A DNA stretch of 64,000 nt from Kiritimatiellia bacterium (lineage in GTDB: Bacteria; Verrucomicrobiota; Kiritimatiellia; RFP12; UBA1067), in NCBI GenBank assembly GCA_017454745.1, contig JAFTCL010000046.1, positions 1-64,000 on the forward strand, read 5' to 3'. How positions within the stretch are numbered: the stretch's first letter is position 1; each line of letters starts with the position of its first letter. Below are positions 37,901 to 44,865 of the stretch, piece after piece. Position numbers and translations under genes: made by a program. The notes beneath the pieces are model-generated. The model was not told the origin of the DNA and searched no databases. It worked only from the letters and a program-made list of their open reading frames with translations.

Positions 37901-40369
37901 AAGACGGTGACGGGCGAAAAGTCGATCACCATCGCTGCCGTGAAACCCGTCGCGCCGCACAACGTTGCGGCGACGGTAGCGGCGGAGGGTGTGACGCTCT
38001 CGTGGGGCGCCGTCGCGGGCGCGGCGTCTTACGCGATTTATCGCGACGGCAACGCGGTAGGGCGCGTTGTCCCCAACGCGCCGGGCGACGTTCCGTCAAC
38101 GACCTACACCGATTCCTCCGCCATTCCCGGCGTGACGTATTCGTACACGGTATCCGCCTCGAACGGCGCGGGCGAAGGGCCGCAGTCGTCGCCGGCCGTG
38201 ACGGCGACGATTCCGCTTCCCGCGCCTACTGGCGTGACGGCGACGACCGACCGCACGGATGGCGTGCTCGTTGATTGGCGGCGCGTTATGGATAACGCGC
38301 CCTACCAGAACGGCGAATACTATTTCCGCGTGGCTCGGGCAACAAGCGACAATGGCGCGAAGACGGAACTTGGCTCGTGGACGACCGACACGTCGTTCCT
38401 CGACACGTCCGCGCAGGTGGATACTCCGTTGTGGTACTTCGTCCGCGCGGCGACTTCCGCCGACGGCGCGAACGCGAGCGAATGGAGCGCAGGCGTGGTA
38501 GGGCGCGTTGTCCCCAACGCGCCGCAGCTTCTCGCAATCTCGATTTCCGGACCCGACCGCGTGGCGTCGTCCGGATCGGCGGTCTATTCCTGCACGGCGG
38601 CGTATGACGACGGCACGGTAGCGTCCGTTGCGCCGTCGTGGTCGGCATCCGGTGCGGCGGCGATCGACGCGAACGGCAAGCTGACAGCCCATGCCGTGAC
38701 GGCGGATACGGACGTGACCGTGACGGCGGCATTCGGCGGAAAGTCTGCGACAAAGGACGTGAAGGTGCAGGCTCCCGTGCAGGCGTCGGCATCCATCTCG
38801 AACGTGAGGGTGACGCCGCGCTGGCCGTTCTCCTCGCTCGTCGACATCGACTACACGCTTGCCACCGCGCCGGAGGGCACGCGGGCGCTCGTCACGCTTT
38901 CGGGACAGGACAACGACCACAACGTGCCGATGGCGGCAAAGACGCTGACGGGCGACGGCGCGTCCGGCGTGGTTGCGGCGGGCGAACGCCGCCTGACGTG
39001 GGACGTGGGCGCGGACTATCCCGGATTCCATGCAAGCTCTTTTGGCGTGACGCTGGAGGCGGTGCCGTATGTCATTGCCGCACCCGCCAACGTATCGGCT
39101 TCGCAGGGAACATCCACGCGCGGCGTCAACTTGTCGTGGGAAGCCGTGGACGAGGCGACGGGGTACGAGATCTGGCGGGCACAAGGCTCGATGAACGTCG
39201 CCGACGCGATTCTTGTGACGAACGTGGAGGCGGTGGTTGCATACGAGGACACCGCCGTCAATCCCGGCGACATCTACTTCTACTGGTTCAAGACGGTGAC
39301 GCAGTACGGCACGGGCGACTTCAGCGCGTCCGTCTTCGGCTACCGCGCGCGCGTGGTGGGGACGGTGGCGTTCGACGCCACCGGCGGCACGGCCAGCGCA
39401 TCCTCGCTTGGCTATACGGCGGGCAGTCCGTACGGGACGCTTCCGTCCGCGACGCGCACGGGCTACGACTTTGACGGTTGGTTCACGTCTGCGACGGGCG
39501 GAAATGAGGTAACGGCGACGACACCTGCAGACGAGAGCATCGCCACGCTCTACGCCCACTGGACGCCCCATACCTACACCATCCATTTCGACGCCAACGG
39601 CGGCACGGGTACGATGGCCGATATGAGTGTGCCGTATGGGATTACAATGAATCTGCCCTCCCATGCATTTACCAAATCAGGGTATGTGTTCGATGGCTGG
39701 GCGACGAATGACAACGGAAGAGTTTACGGCGATAACGCCGGAGTCGCGAACTTGACGGCCGAGCAAAACGGCACCGTTGTATTACGCGCCGTGTGGGTGG
39801 CTTTGACGGTCAATGGCGTGGACGTTTGGATGGATTCTCCGTCTTCAGTAGGTGTGCGATGGCGGGCCGTGCCAGCTGCAACGGCGTACCGTATTTACGA
39901 TAACACATACGGAGATGCGACGACCGTACCTGCTAATACGACGAATGTCACACTATCCACACGTGGCGGAAATCTCCAGTGGTCGGCTTACACATATCAA
40001 GTCCAGGCACTTTACGGCGATGTTGGCGGTGTGTTGAGCGAATCGGTTTCGTGCGTAGTCGACTTGATGCCACTCAGGAACTTGCTCAATTCGCTGGACA
40101 GGCGGCCCCGCAACATGCATATTGACGATGATGAACTTGACCTAGCAATGGCTAATTCTCACAAGGCTGATCTTGATGGTGACGCAGATGTTATTTCGAC
40201 CGAGGAAATGGCCGTGTTCACACGCATTCAGGCATACCAGCAGGCAGATTACGAATTCCTTTCGTATGTCATGCAAGGCGACTATACTCTTGAGGCTATG
40301 ACGTACTCTGTGATGTATGACCTACAAGACTTGAGCGATACGATCAAGAGATTGAGAGCAACTAGGTGA
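34916..40369 (+). CDS. Secreted papain-like (C1) peptidase with FN3, Ig-like and InlB modules
   Basis: An 1817-residue exported protein. Signal peptide 1-30; C1A peptidase about 115-400 with Cys145 (NPFGTCWAH), His346 (SNHAVLLVGW) and Asn376 (IKNSWGEDFGDGGY). Then Fn3 domains start near 727, 822, 1011, 1103, 1387 and 1630, with Ig-like domains near 921 and 1205, two InlB repeats (about 1480-1627) and an acidic EF-hand/dockerin-like end (about 1730-1775). Middle domains are visibly GC-richer than both ends and contain three in-frame REP-like palindromes. AAGGAA lies 5 bases before the ATG. It probably acts as a surface or released protease; substrates unknown. Confidence 0.88.
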   Translation: MKRDRLFGNGLMRLAACAMVVFVCAGSAWGKGINPAYKKWIQQSRFIKASSLDAVETNNNVVTHKAMRLLNSTPKATVLAGGLFDGASLNDSSGYIPSLINYSHLSFINTRSSRLNSGESLPRQYDSRNKGWVTTVKNQNPFGTCWAHAAIGAVEATVRREQRSGFNSDNALPDFSENNMVMQTWHDVHPHGKSDIFEIPSEYSMGGSFEKAFAYLVRWGGLINEAKDPYPSTGNQYVTYRSDIQSPAIWHVQSYEQYAPKASVLGHDAIKRAIMRYGGVWVSYCATDCIYYNDVNGEFYTYDEAVRYMESGGEYYWLQVPFLSDDGKSFYNCCTSFGHAKLASNHAVLLVGWDDDYSRTNFCYSPNGNGAYLIKNSWGEDFGDGGYLWVSYYDDNMLYDSSYAIPSVSPSDNYSEIYQHDPLGLVYQFPYSEYKWGANVFMATNDTRLAAVGFYSMSPGTAYTIKIHTGVSAANPVSGICVNDEGQTGSVSYAGFATIVLNSPVTIKAGERFSIVLHLESPGEDEPFGSEVNLPYRQDWTKKVRGLQKFSYSLTSRVTALAGQSFVSTDGTSGTWRDIVTDVPSKCVEKEGYVITVTDENGVAADIYDEVIYDTSSANLCIKGYMQSAPTSATLTSIEISGSGTSVAGGEVLSLTCTASYDNAQPKDVTALANWAIEKGSGYADVISPGRIKTMETTENQLISVKAAYEEEGITKEDTWDFYVVAAAPETPAEIVTTQGSADTHVHIEWSESHGATCYSIYRSRTASVKNASHIYDVKGETCYNDTGAIPGRDYWYFVKAGNIGKDNKLQYSGFSTGANGWRKLAPPESVTASDTLLDKVALEWSEVEGATHYRVYRAENIDGEKTALGNWQSATTFNDTTATAGVTYYYFVVAAVDANGSRPSDFSIVEDGTRAVPVTIDHLEIKGDASVNAGAYADYAADAIYTDGHKVENVTPNNWKIVGDGASVVGCRVTAASVTENKTVTLVATYTEDGKTVTGEKSITIAAVKPVAPHNVAATVAAEGVTLSWGAVAGAASYAIYRDGNAVGRVVPNAPGDVPSTTYTDSSAIPGVTYSYTVSASNGAGEGPQSSPAVTATIPLPAPTGVTATTDRTDGVLVDWRRVMDNAPYQNGEYYFRVARATSDNGAKTELGSWTTDTSFLDTSAQVDTPLWYFVRAATSADGANASEWSAGVVGRVVPNAPQLLAISISGPDRVASSGSAVYSCTAAYDDGTVASVAPSWSASGAAAIDANGKLTAHAVTADTDVTVTAAFGGKSATKDVKVQAPVQASASISNVRVTPRWPFSSLVDIDYTLATAPEGTRALVTLSGQDNDHNVPMAAKTLTGDGASGVVAAGERRLTWDVGADYPGFHASSFGVTLEAVPYVIAAPANVSASQGTSTRGVNLSWEAVDEATGYEIWRAQGSMNVADAILVTNVEAVVAYEDTAVNPGDIYFYWFKTVTQYGTGDFSASVFGYRARVVGTVAFDATGGTASASSLGYTAGSPYGTLPSATRTGYDFDGWFTSATGGNEVTATTPADESIATLYAHWTPHTYTIHFDANGGTGTMADMSVPYGITMNLPSHAFTKSGYVFDGWATNDNGRVYGDNAGVANLTAEQNGTVVLRAVWVALTVNGVDVWMDSPSSVGVRWRAVPAATAYRIYDNTYGDATTVPANTTNVTLSTRGGNLQWSAYTYQVQALYGDVGGVLSESVSCVVDLMPLRNLLNSLDRRPRNMHIDDDELDLAMANSHKADLDGDADVISTEEMAVFTRIQAYQQADYEFLSYVMQGDYTLEAMTYSVMYDLQDLSDTIKRLRATR
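38057..38082 (+). repeat. REP-like palindrome C inside the peptidase gene
   Basis: GTAG plus arms GGCGCGTTG/CAACGCGCC around TCCC. Read in frame as VGRVVPNAP between two strands of the third FN3 domain. Confidence 0.85.
38280..38305 (-). repeat. REP-like palindrome D inside the peptidase gene
   Basis: Opposite orientation (ends CTACC). Arms GGCGCGTTAT/ATAACGCGCC around GG. Read in frame as RRVMDNAPY in a loop of the fourth FN3 domain. Confidence 0.85.
38498..38523 (+). repeat. REP-like palindrome E inside the peptidase gene
   Basis: The same sequence as element C. Read in frame as VGRVVPNAP in the linker between an FN3 and an Ig-like domain. Confidence 0.85.
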
Positions 40370-40426
40370 TGTGCAGAAGGGCAATGACATCGGCACCCAA
40401 TTGCCTTGTTCCGAATGTCGGTGATG

Positions 40427-40452
40427 GTAGGGCGGCATATCCTTATGCCGCC
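40427..40452 (+). repeat. REP-like palindrome F (GCGGC family), intergenic
   Basis: GTAG then arms GGCGGCATA/TATGCCGCC around TCCT, 58 bases past the peptidase stop. It faces element G. Confidence 0.85.
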
Positions 40453-40459
40453 GTCATCC

Positions 40460-40485
40460 GGCGCGTTGAGGACAACGCGCCCTAC
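40460..40485 (-). repeat. REP-like palindrome G (GCGCG family), intergenic
   Basis: Arms GGCGCGTTG/CAACGCGCC around AGGA, ending in CTACC. With F it forms an inverted pair with the GTAG ends outermost, between the two surface-protein genes. Confidence 0.85.
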
Positions 40486-40550
40486 CGTGATGCGTGCTGC
40501 GTGGCAGATCGGCATAAATGATTTAGGAAAACTTTGAAAGGGAAAAAACG

Positions 40551-42704
40551 ATGAAAGAGATGATCAAAATGGTGTTGGCGGCGGCGATGGCGTGTGGCGC
40601 GGAGGCTTGGGGACAAGCCGCCCTACCGGCAGTGCGCGTGGATACGCGCGCCGCCAGGCTGGCGGCGCTACTAGCCACGGGCGTGGAGCGCGTGGGCGCG
40701 TCGGATGGCGGTACACCGATTGAGTGGGATACCACGCAGGTTGAGGATGGGTGGTGGCGCGTTTCGGTGGATGACGGCGCGTTAGGGATAACGCGCCCTA
40801 CTGCGGGGGATGACGGCGCGTTAGGGATAACGCGCCCTACCGTCGATGTGCTTGTCTTGAACGGGCCGTCGGTTGTCGGCGGTCGAATGTCGAAAGGCGA
40901 GGCGTGGGATGATGGGCGGGTGGTCGTGGTGCGGCACGATGTGGTTGTGCCGTCAGGACTGACGTTGACCCTTGGCGCGGGGTGCGTGGTGAAGTTCACG
41001 GAGGGGTCGCGGATCGTCGGGGAGGATGGCGGCGCGGTGGAGGCCGAGGGCGCGTATCTGGCGGCGTTTGACGACGACAGCGTGGGCGGCGATACGGATA
41101 TGAATGGGGCGGCGGAGGGCGGCGCGTTGGGGACAACGCGCCCTACCAGTTGGTGGCTGGATGATCCGGCGGTGGCGGAGCTTGCGATGGTGAAGTTCGT
41201 GGATGGAGCGACGAACCTGCCGACGCGCACGTACACGGCGGGGAAAGCGTATGGCGCGTTGCCGGACTTGGCGCGGGACGATGCGATGTTCGGGGGATGG
41301 CGGCGCGTTGAGAACGGCGGCTTGGGACAAGCCGCCCTACCAGAAGATGTCGTCGCGGGCGGTGAGACTATCCTTTACGCATATTGGATTCCTTATGAAC
41401 TGGGCATAGATCCGTCGTCGGCGACGGTCGGGGCCTCCGCGTCAGAAGGAATGTTCGCTGTGGCGGCGAACAGCGAGTGGGAGGTTTCGTGCGATGCGGA
41501 TTGGGTGACGGTGCAAGGTGGTAGGGCGGCATATCCTTATGCCGCCGCCGTCACATACGCCGTTTCCGAAAACGCCAGTTCCGATGCGCGGACGGCGACG
41601 ATTCGCGTTACCATGCGGCGCGATGGGGACAATGCGCCCTACCAGTGTGATTTCACGCTCACGCAGGCGGGCATGGCGCAGCTGTCCGCGCCGACGGTCA
41701 ACCCGGCGGACGGGACCACGTTCGTCGGTTCGTCGCGCCGCGTCTCCGTCGGCGGCGCGGAAACGGGCGCGGAGATCCGCTACACGCTGGACGGGAGCGA
41801 GCCGACGGCCACGAGCAAGCTCTACACGAAGTCGTTCAACGTGTTCGACACGACCGTGGTCAAGGCGCGGGCGTTCAAGGCCGGGATGTTGCCGAGTGAG
41901 ACGGTGAGCGTACGCATCGTGCGTTTGCAGACGCTCGCCGAGGCGCTGGACGTGCCGCTCTGGACGGTGACGACGGACGGCGACGCAGAATGGGCGGTGG
42001 ATGAGAACACGGGGCGGAACGGTTCGTCCTGCGCACGGAGCGGCGCGATCGGCGACGAACAGGAAAGTTCGCTTTCCACGACGGTGGATGGCGCGGGCAC
42101 GCTCACTTTCTGGTGGCGGGCCGACTGCGAGGATGATCCGGACTACGACAACTGGGACTATCTCGCGTTCTCGGTTGATGGTACGGAGGTTGCGCGAATC
42201 GACGGCGATTCGGGTTGGCGGCAGGTGTCCGTGAAACTTAAGACGGACACCGCGCATACGCTTACATGGACATTCTGCAAAGACTACACGGACGACGACA
42301 TGACCGGTATCGAGGACTGCGGCTGGGTGGACCAGGTCGCGTGGACGCCGCTTGTCGGCGACAGCGAGGTCCCCGTGGCGTGGCTCGAGAATCTTGGCAT
42401 GGTCGCGGCTGGCGCCACGGCGGCGGATGCGGCCAACGCCGATCCGGACGGCGACGGCCTTACGCCGGCCGAGGAGTACGTGGCGGGAACCGACCCGAAC
42501 GACCCCGACTCCACCCTGCGGGCGTACATCGAGGTTGTGGACGGCAAACCGGTCATAGCCTGCGTGCCAGACCTGCTGGACGAGCGGGTGTATAAAGTCT
42601 GGGGCAAGAAAGACCTTGGCGACCCGGACGAGCCTTGGGTAGAGGTGCGTGAGGGAGAAGAAGACCTGTACAATTTCTTCAAGGTGACGGTAGAGATGCC
42701 GTAG
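40551..42704 (+). CDS. Secreted surface protein with BACON and chitobiase-like modules
   Basis: A 717-residue exported protein with no catalytic domain recognised. Signal peptide about 1-22; a repeat-rich region (about 75-260) with an InlB-like segment; a BACON-like domain (about 285-375, PSSATVGASASEG); a chitobiase/CHB_HEX C-terminal-like domain (about 385-460, YTLDGSEPTATS); a LamG/MAM-like domain (about 480-600); and a calcium-type repeat ADPDGDGLTPAEEYVAGTDP near 635. The layout suggests carbohydrate binding or adhesion. Seven in-frame REP-like palindromes make up much of the N-terminal half. AAAGGG precedes the ATG. It probably works with the upstream peptidase. Confidence 0.8.
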   Translation: MKEMIKMVLAAAMACGAEAWGQAALPAVRVDTRAARLAALLATGVERVGASDGGTPIEWDTTQVEDGWWRVSVDDGALGITRPTAGDDGALGITRPTVDVLVLNGPSVVGGRMSKGEAWDDGRVVVVRHDVVVPSGLTLTLGAGCVVKFTEGSRIVGEDGGAVEAEGAYLAAFDDDSVGGDTDMNGAAEGGALGTTRPTSWWLDDPAVAELAMVKFVDGATNLPTRTYTAGKAYGALPDLARDDAMFGGWRRVENGGLGQAALPEDVVAGGETILYAYWIPYELGIDPSSATVGASASEGMFAVAANSEWEVSCDADWVTVQGGRAAYPYAAAVTYAVSENASSDARTATIRVTMRRDGDNAPYQCDFTLTQAGMAQLSAPTVNPADGTTFVGSSRRVSVGGAETGAEIRYTLDGSEPTATSKLYTKSFNVFDTTVVKARAFKAGMLPSETVSVRIVRLQTLAEALDVPLWTVTTDGDAEWAVDENTGRNGSSCARSGAIGDEQESSLSTTVDGAGTLTFWWRADCEDDPDYDNWDYLAFSVDGTEVARIDGDSGWRQVSVKLKTDTAHTLTWTFCKDYTDDDMTGIEDCGWVDQVAWTPLVGDSEVPVAWLENLGMVAAGATAADAANADPDGDGLTPAEEYVAGTDPNDPDSTLRAYIEVVDGKPVIACVPDLLDERVYKVWGKKDLGDPDEPWVEVREGEEDLYNFFKVTVEMP
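40601..40626 (-). repeat. REP-like palindrome H at the signal-peptide junction
   Basis: Arms GGAGGCTTG/CAAGCCGCC (one mismatch) around GGGA, then CTACC. Read as EAWGQAALP, which spans the likely signal-peptide cleavage region. Confidence 0.75.
40776..40801 (-). repeat. REP-like palindrome I, first of a tandem pair
   Basis: Arms GGCGCGTTA/TAACGCGCC around GGGA, then CTAC. Read in frame as GALGITRPT. The next copy begins 39 bases on. Confidence 0.85.
40815..40840 (-). repeat. REP-like palindrome J, second of a tandem pair
   Basis: Identical arms and loop to element I, in the same frame, giving a 13-residue tandem (DDGALGITRPT repeated). Confidence 0.85.
41121..41146 (-). repeat. REP-like palindrome K
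   Basis: Arms GGCGCGTTG/CAACGCGCC around GGGA, then CTACC. Read as GALGTTRPT. Confidence 0.85.
41316..41340 (-). repeat. REP-like palindrome L beside half of a second element
   Basis: Arms GGCGGCTTG/CAAGCCGCC around GGA, then CTACC. Read as GLGQAALP. Directly upstream (41302-41312) is the left half of a GCGCG-family element (GGCGCGTTGAG) without its right arm. Confidence 0.8.
41521..41546 (+). repeat. REP-like palindrome M in the BACON-like domain
   Basis: GTAG, arms GGCGGCATA/TATGCCGCC around TCCT, matching element F. Read as GRAAYPYAA between two strands. Confidence 0.85.
41617..41642 (-). repeat. REP-like palindrome N (degenerate)
   Basis: Arms GGCGCGATG/CAATGCGCC (two mismatches) around GGGA, then CTACC. 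Read as RRDGDNAPY near the end of the BACON-like domain. It is the most diverged copy. Confidence 0.65.
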
Positions 42705-42729
42705 CGCGGATTGGTGCGCAAAACAGAAC

Positions 42730-42762
42730 GCCGCCCTCGTGCGAACGGAGGGCGGCTATTTC
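42730..42762 (+). terminator. Rho-independent terminator
   Basis: A perfect 9-bp stem GCCGCCCTC/GAGGGCGGC with a 9-base loop and TATTTCT after it, 25 bases past the stop of the surface-protein gene. The T-tract is short. Confidence 0.6.
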
Positions 42763-42840
42763 TCCAGCCGCATGCAAAGTATGGCGTTGGAAAAGACCAC
42801 CGAATCGGCGTAGAACCCGACGCGCCACTCCAGCCCGTCG
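42756..42840 (-). pseudogene. Duplicated 3' fragment of the gene at 44866-45411
   Basis: These 85 bases match 44866-44950 at 82 positions. On the minus strand they encode the last 27 or so codons and stop (...VFSNAILCMRLEK) of the small membrane protein at 44866-45411, with one amino-acid change (Val to Met). No upstream part is present. The copy lies about 2.1 kb from its source, on the far side of the ATPase gene. Confidence 0.85.
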
Positions 42841-43052
42841 TTACGAGGAATCTGGCATTACTCTTTATTCTTTGAACAGATCGTCAAGCGTGACGACGGA
42901 TTGGATGTCAAAGGCATTATTTTCTGCCACAAGTCAATAAAAAAGGCTCTTCAAAGTTTTTTGTGGAAACGGCTTTTGGGGGTGCGCCACGCGCGACCAC
43001 GAACCCTCCATCCGGGTGGGCCGCGCAGTTCAGATGCAACTATGCGATAGTG
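42841..43052. other. Gap with a short C-terminal-like fragment
   Basis: On the minus strand 42865-42930 reads VAENNAFDIQSVVTLDDLFKE before a stop. It looks like the end of a small protein, but it has no start or body. The remainder holds nothing recognisable. Confidence 0.25.
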
Positions 43053-44483
43053 TCACACGCCGAAAAGTCGTTGCGCAGGGATAATGAAGTCGAAGAAGCG
43101 GTCCGCCTCTATTCGCGGCGAAAGACGCCCGTCATAGACAAGTGCGGTGCGAACCGACAGTCTCCTGTCGTGAACAATTCTTGACACCTTCTCGGAAACC
43201 TCTTCAACGACCTCATACCCGATTTCCCGGTTCCGCTTGATCTCAACCACAATCAGTGTGCGCTGCGTCTGGATGAGAAGGTCTATCTGGCATCCACGCT
43301 GCCGCTTCGTAGCCGCTTGTACATACGGAAATGCCGATAGCACCAGCGACTTGTCGATTCCAAGGAGCGGGAACAGATCATTTATGTGGTTCAGAATCAG
43401 GTTCTCAAACTGAAAGCCGAAGAACGTCTGCAATCCGGGAAGCTGTTCAACGGACGAGAACTCGAACAACCCGCGCATGATCGCCTCCCGGCGCGGTTCA
43501 ATGTAGCGCAAATAGAACCTGACATAGTTGTCGCTGACGCGGAAGCGCGCCTTGCGCACGATCTTGCCTGTCACCGGATTCAGTCCATCATCGCGCGATA
43601 CATACCCGGCACGGCAAAGATCGTCAAGGGTCTGTGAGTATGCTCCGCTGACCGGCACTTCGTCATGTGCGGCAATCTCGGCGACTGTTTTCGGATGTTC
43701 CGCGAGTTCGCGCAGGATCCGCCCCCGCAGTTTCGCCTTGCGCCCGAATACCTGGCTGAACGTTTCATCAAACTCGCGGAACAAAATGCCGTTGGGCATG
43801 AAACACATCCGCCGGATGTTCTCGTCGACCGAAAGTGCGGGCCTAATCTCTTCAAGGTACTTAGGGACTCCCCCCGTCACAGACAGTATGTCCAGTTTCT
43901 CATGCGTCGACATTCTGCCCGCGGCGCTTCCCCACATGCTTGCCGCATCGCGCAGCGAAAGTTCCTTGAGCTCGATGTCAAGGGAATTGCGCCCGACAAA
44001 GCCCGTGCTGTTGAGGATGTTATCCACAATCCACGCCGAAACGCTTCCGCAAAGCACGAAGATCAGATTGGGATGCTTGCGCAGCCGCTTGTCCCAGGCT
44101 TCCTTCAGGTATCCGGGAAAGTCAGGATTCCAGCCACCCATCCACGAAATCTCATCCAGAAGAACAACTATGCGTTCCCCGCCAGAAAGCAAGGCATCCA
44201 TTTGGTAGAACGCAAGCGCCCATGTATCGGCATCTTCGGTGGGGCGTTGCGCATATTCGGCGACCTTTTCGCAAAATCGCCGCCGCTGAACGGCATCCGA
44301 CATGCGCTTATGCGGCGCCAAGCCTTCAATCGAAATGAACTTCGCGGCCGAACGTGCGGCAAACTCTTCAATCAAGGTTGATTTTCCGATTCGACGCCTT
44401 CCGCGGCAAGTGACGAGAACTCCTGAATCCCGCCCCCATAGCGCATCCAACAGCTCCAACTGCTCTTTTCGGCCTATGAACAT
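43053..44483 (-). CDS. Archaeal-type AAA ATPase with DUF234 nuclease-like C-terminus
   Basis: A 476-residue P-loop ATPase: FIGRKEQLELLDALW, Walker A GRRRIGKSTLIEEF (about 28-41), Walker B IVVLLDEISWM, a winged-helix region, and a C-terminal DUF234 part with FENLILNHI and the PD-(D/E)XK-like CQIDLLIQTQRTLIVVEIKRN. Such genes are scattered and mobile in bacteria and archaea. The role is unknown, with DNA transactions or toxin-like functions suggested. AGGAGGT precedes ATG 44483 and a good promoter lies upstream. It is monocistronic, flanked by duplicated or decayed fragments, consistent with an insertion. Confidence 0.88.
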   Translation of the reverse strand: MFIGRKEQLELLDALWGRDSGVLVTCRGRRRIGKSTLIEEFAARSAAKFISIEGLAPHKRMSDAVQRRRFCEKVAEYAQRPTEDADTWALAFYQMDALLSGGERIVVLLDEISWMGGWNPDFPGYLKEAWDKRLRKHPNLIFVLCGSVSAWIVDNILNSTGFVGRNSLDIELKELSLRDAASMWGSAAGRMSTHEKLDILSVTGGVPKYLEEIRPALSVDENIRRMCFMPNGILFREFDETFSQVFGRKAKLRGRILRELAEHPKTVAEIAAHDEVPVSGAYSQTLDDLCRAGYVSRDDGLNPVTGKIVRKARFRVSDNYVRFYLRYIEPRREAIMRGLFEFSSVEQLPGLQTFFGFQFENLILNHINDLFPLLGIDKSLVLSAFPYVQAATKRQRGCQIDLLIQTQRTLIVVEIKRNREIGYEVVEEVSEKVSRIVHDRRLSVRTALVYDGRLSPRIEADRFFDFIIPAQRLFGV

Positions 44484-44520
44484 GCTTTCACCTCCTGTTC
44501 CTTGAATAATCTGACACGAT

Positions 44521-44549
44521 ATTATATAATCTCTCAATTGCCGTCACAA
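44521..44549 (-). promoter_or_regulatory. Promoter of the DUF234 ATPase gene
   Basis: On the minus strand TTGTGA and TATAAT lie 17 bases apart, ending 38 bases before the ATG, in an AT-rich stretch. Confidence 0.6.
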
Positions 44550-44865
44550 GCAAAAAATACTTGAAAACGGAAATATGCATTTTAAAGTATGATTCAATGG
44601 TAAATCACGAATGAAACGTTACTTAAAAAAAGCAATTGCCGATTTCGAGTAAGAATAGAAAAGCGAGGGGACTGTTCCAGCAACAGATTGAAGATGGTCG
44701 CGACCGTGAAGATCGCGAAAGCCACCGATTCTGAACTTGGCAACAACATGTCCCAATTTAAAGGCGCAGACTTTGCCCATGAGCTGCTGTAGCGCCCCTT
44801 TGGGAAAGCGACTCATAGCGCCTTTGGAAATTACGAGCGATGCGTGGGGTACAAAGCGGGCCGCG
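44550..44865. other. Gap of about 316 bp without a supported gene
   Basis: It is AT-rich at the left end. Short open frames occur on both strands, but none has a ribosome site or recognisable product. It could be decayed mobile DNA accompanying the ATPase gene, which is speculative. Confidence 0.3.

Noticed and set aside
38096..39664. A 522-codon open frame on the minus strand
   Set aside because: It is antisense to the FN3/InlB part of the peptidase gene and is Arg/His-rich with no recognisable domain; a high-GC shadow.
34830..41642. The palindromes as a CRISPR array
   Set aside because: Spacing is irregular, orientation varies, and copies lie inside coding sequence; there are no unique spacers of constant length and no cas genes.
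34830..41642. The palindromes as ordinary transcription terminators
   Set aside because: None is followed by a T-tract, and ten are in the middle of coding sequence.
43053..44537. The DUF234-type ATPase as an IS transposase
   Set aside because: It has ATPase and PD-(D/E)XK-like motifs but no DDE or HUH motif and no terminal inverted repeats.
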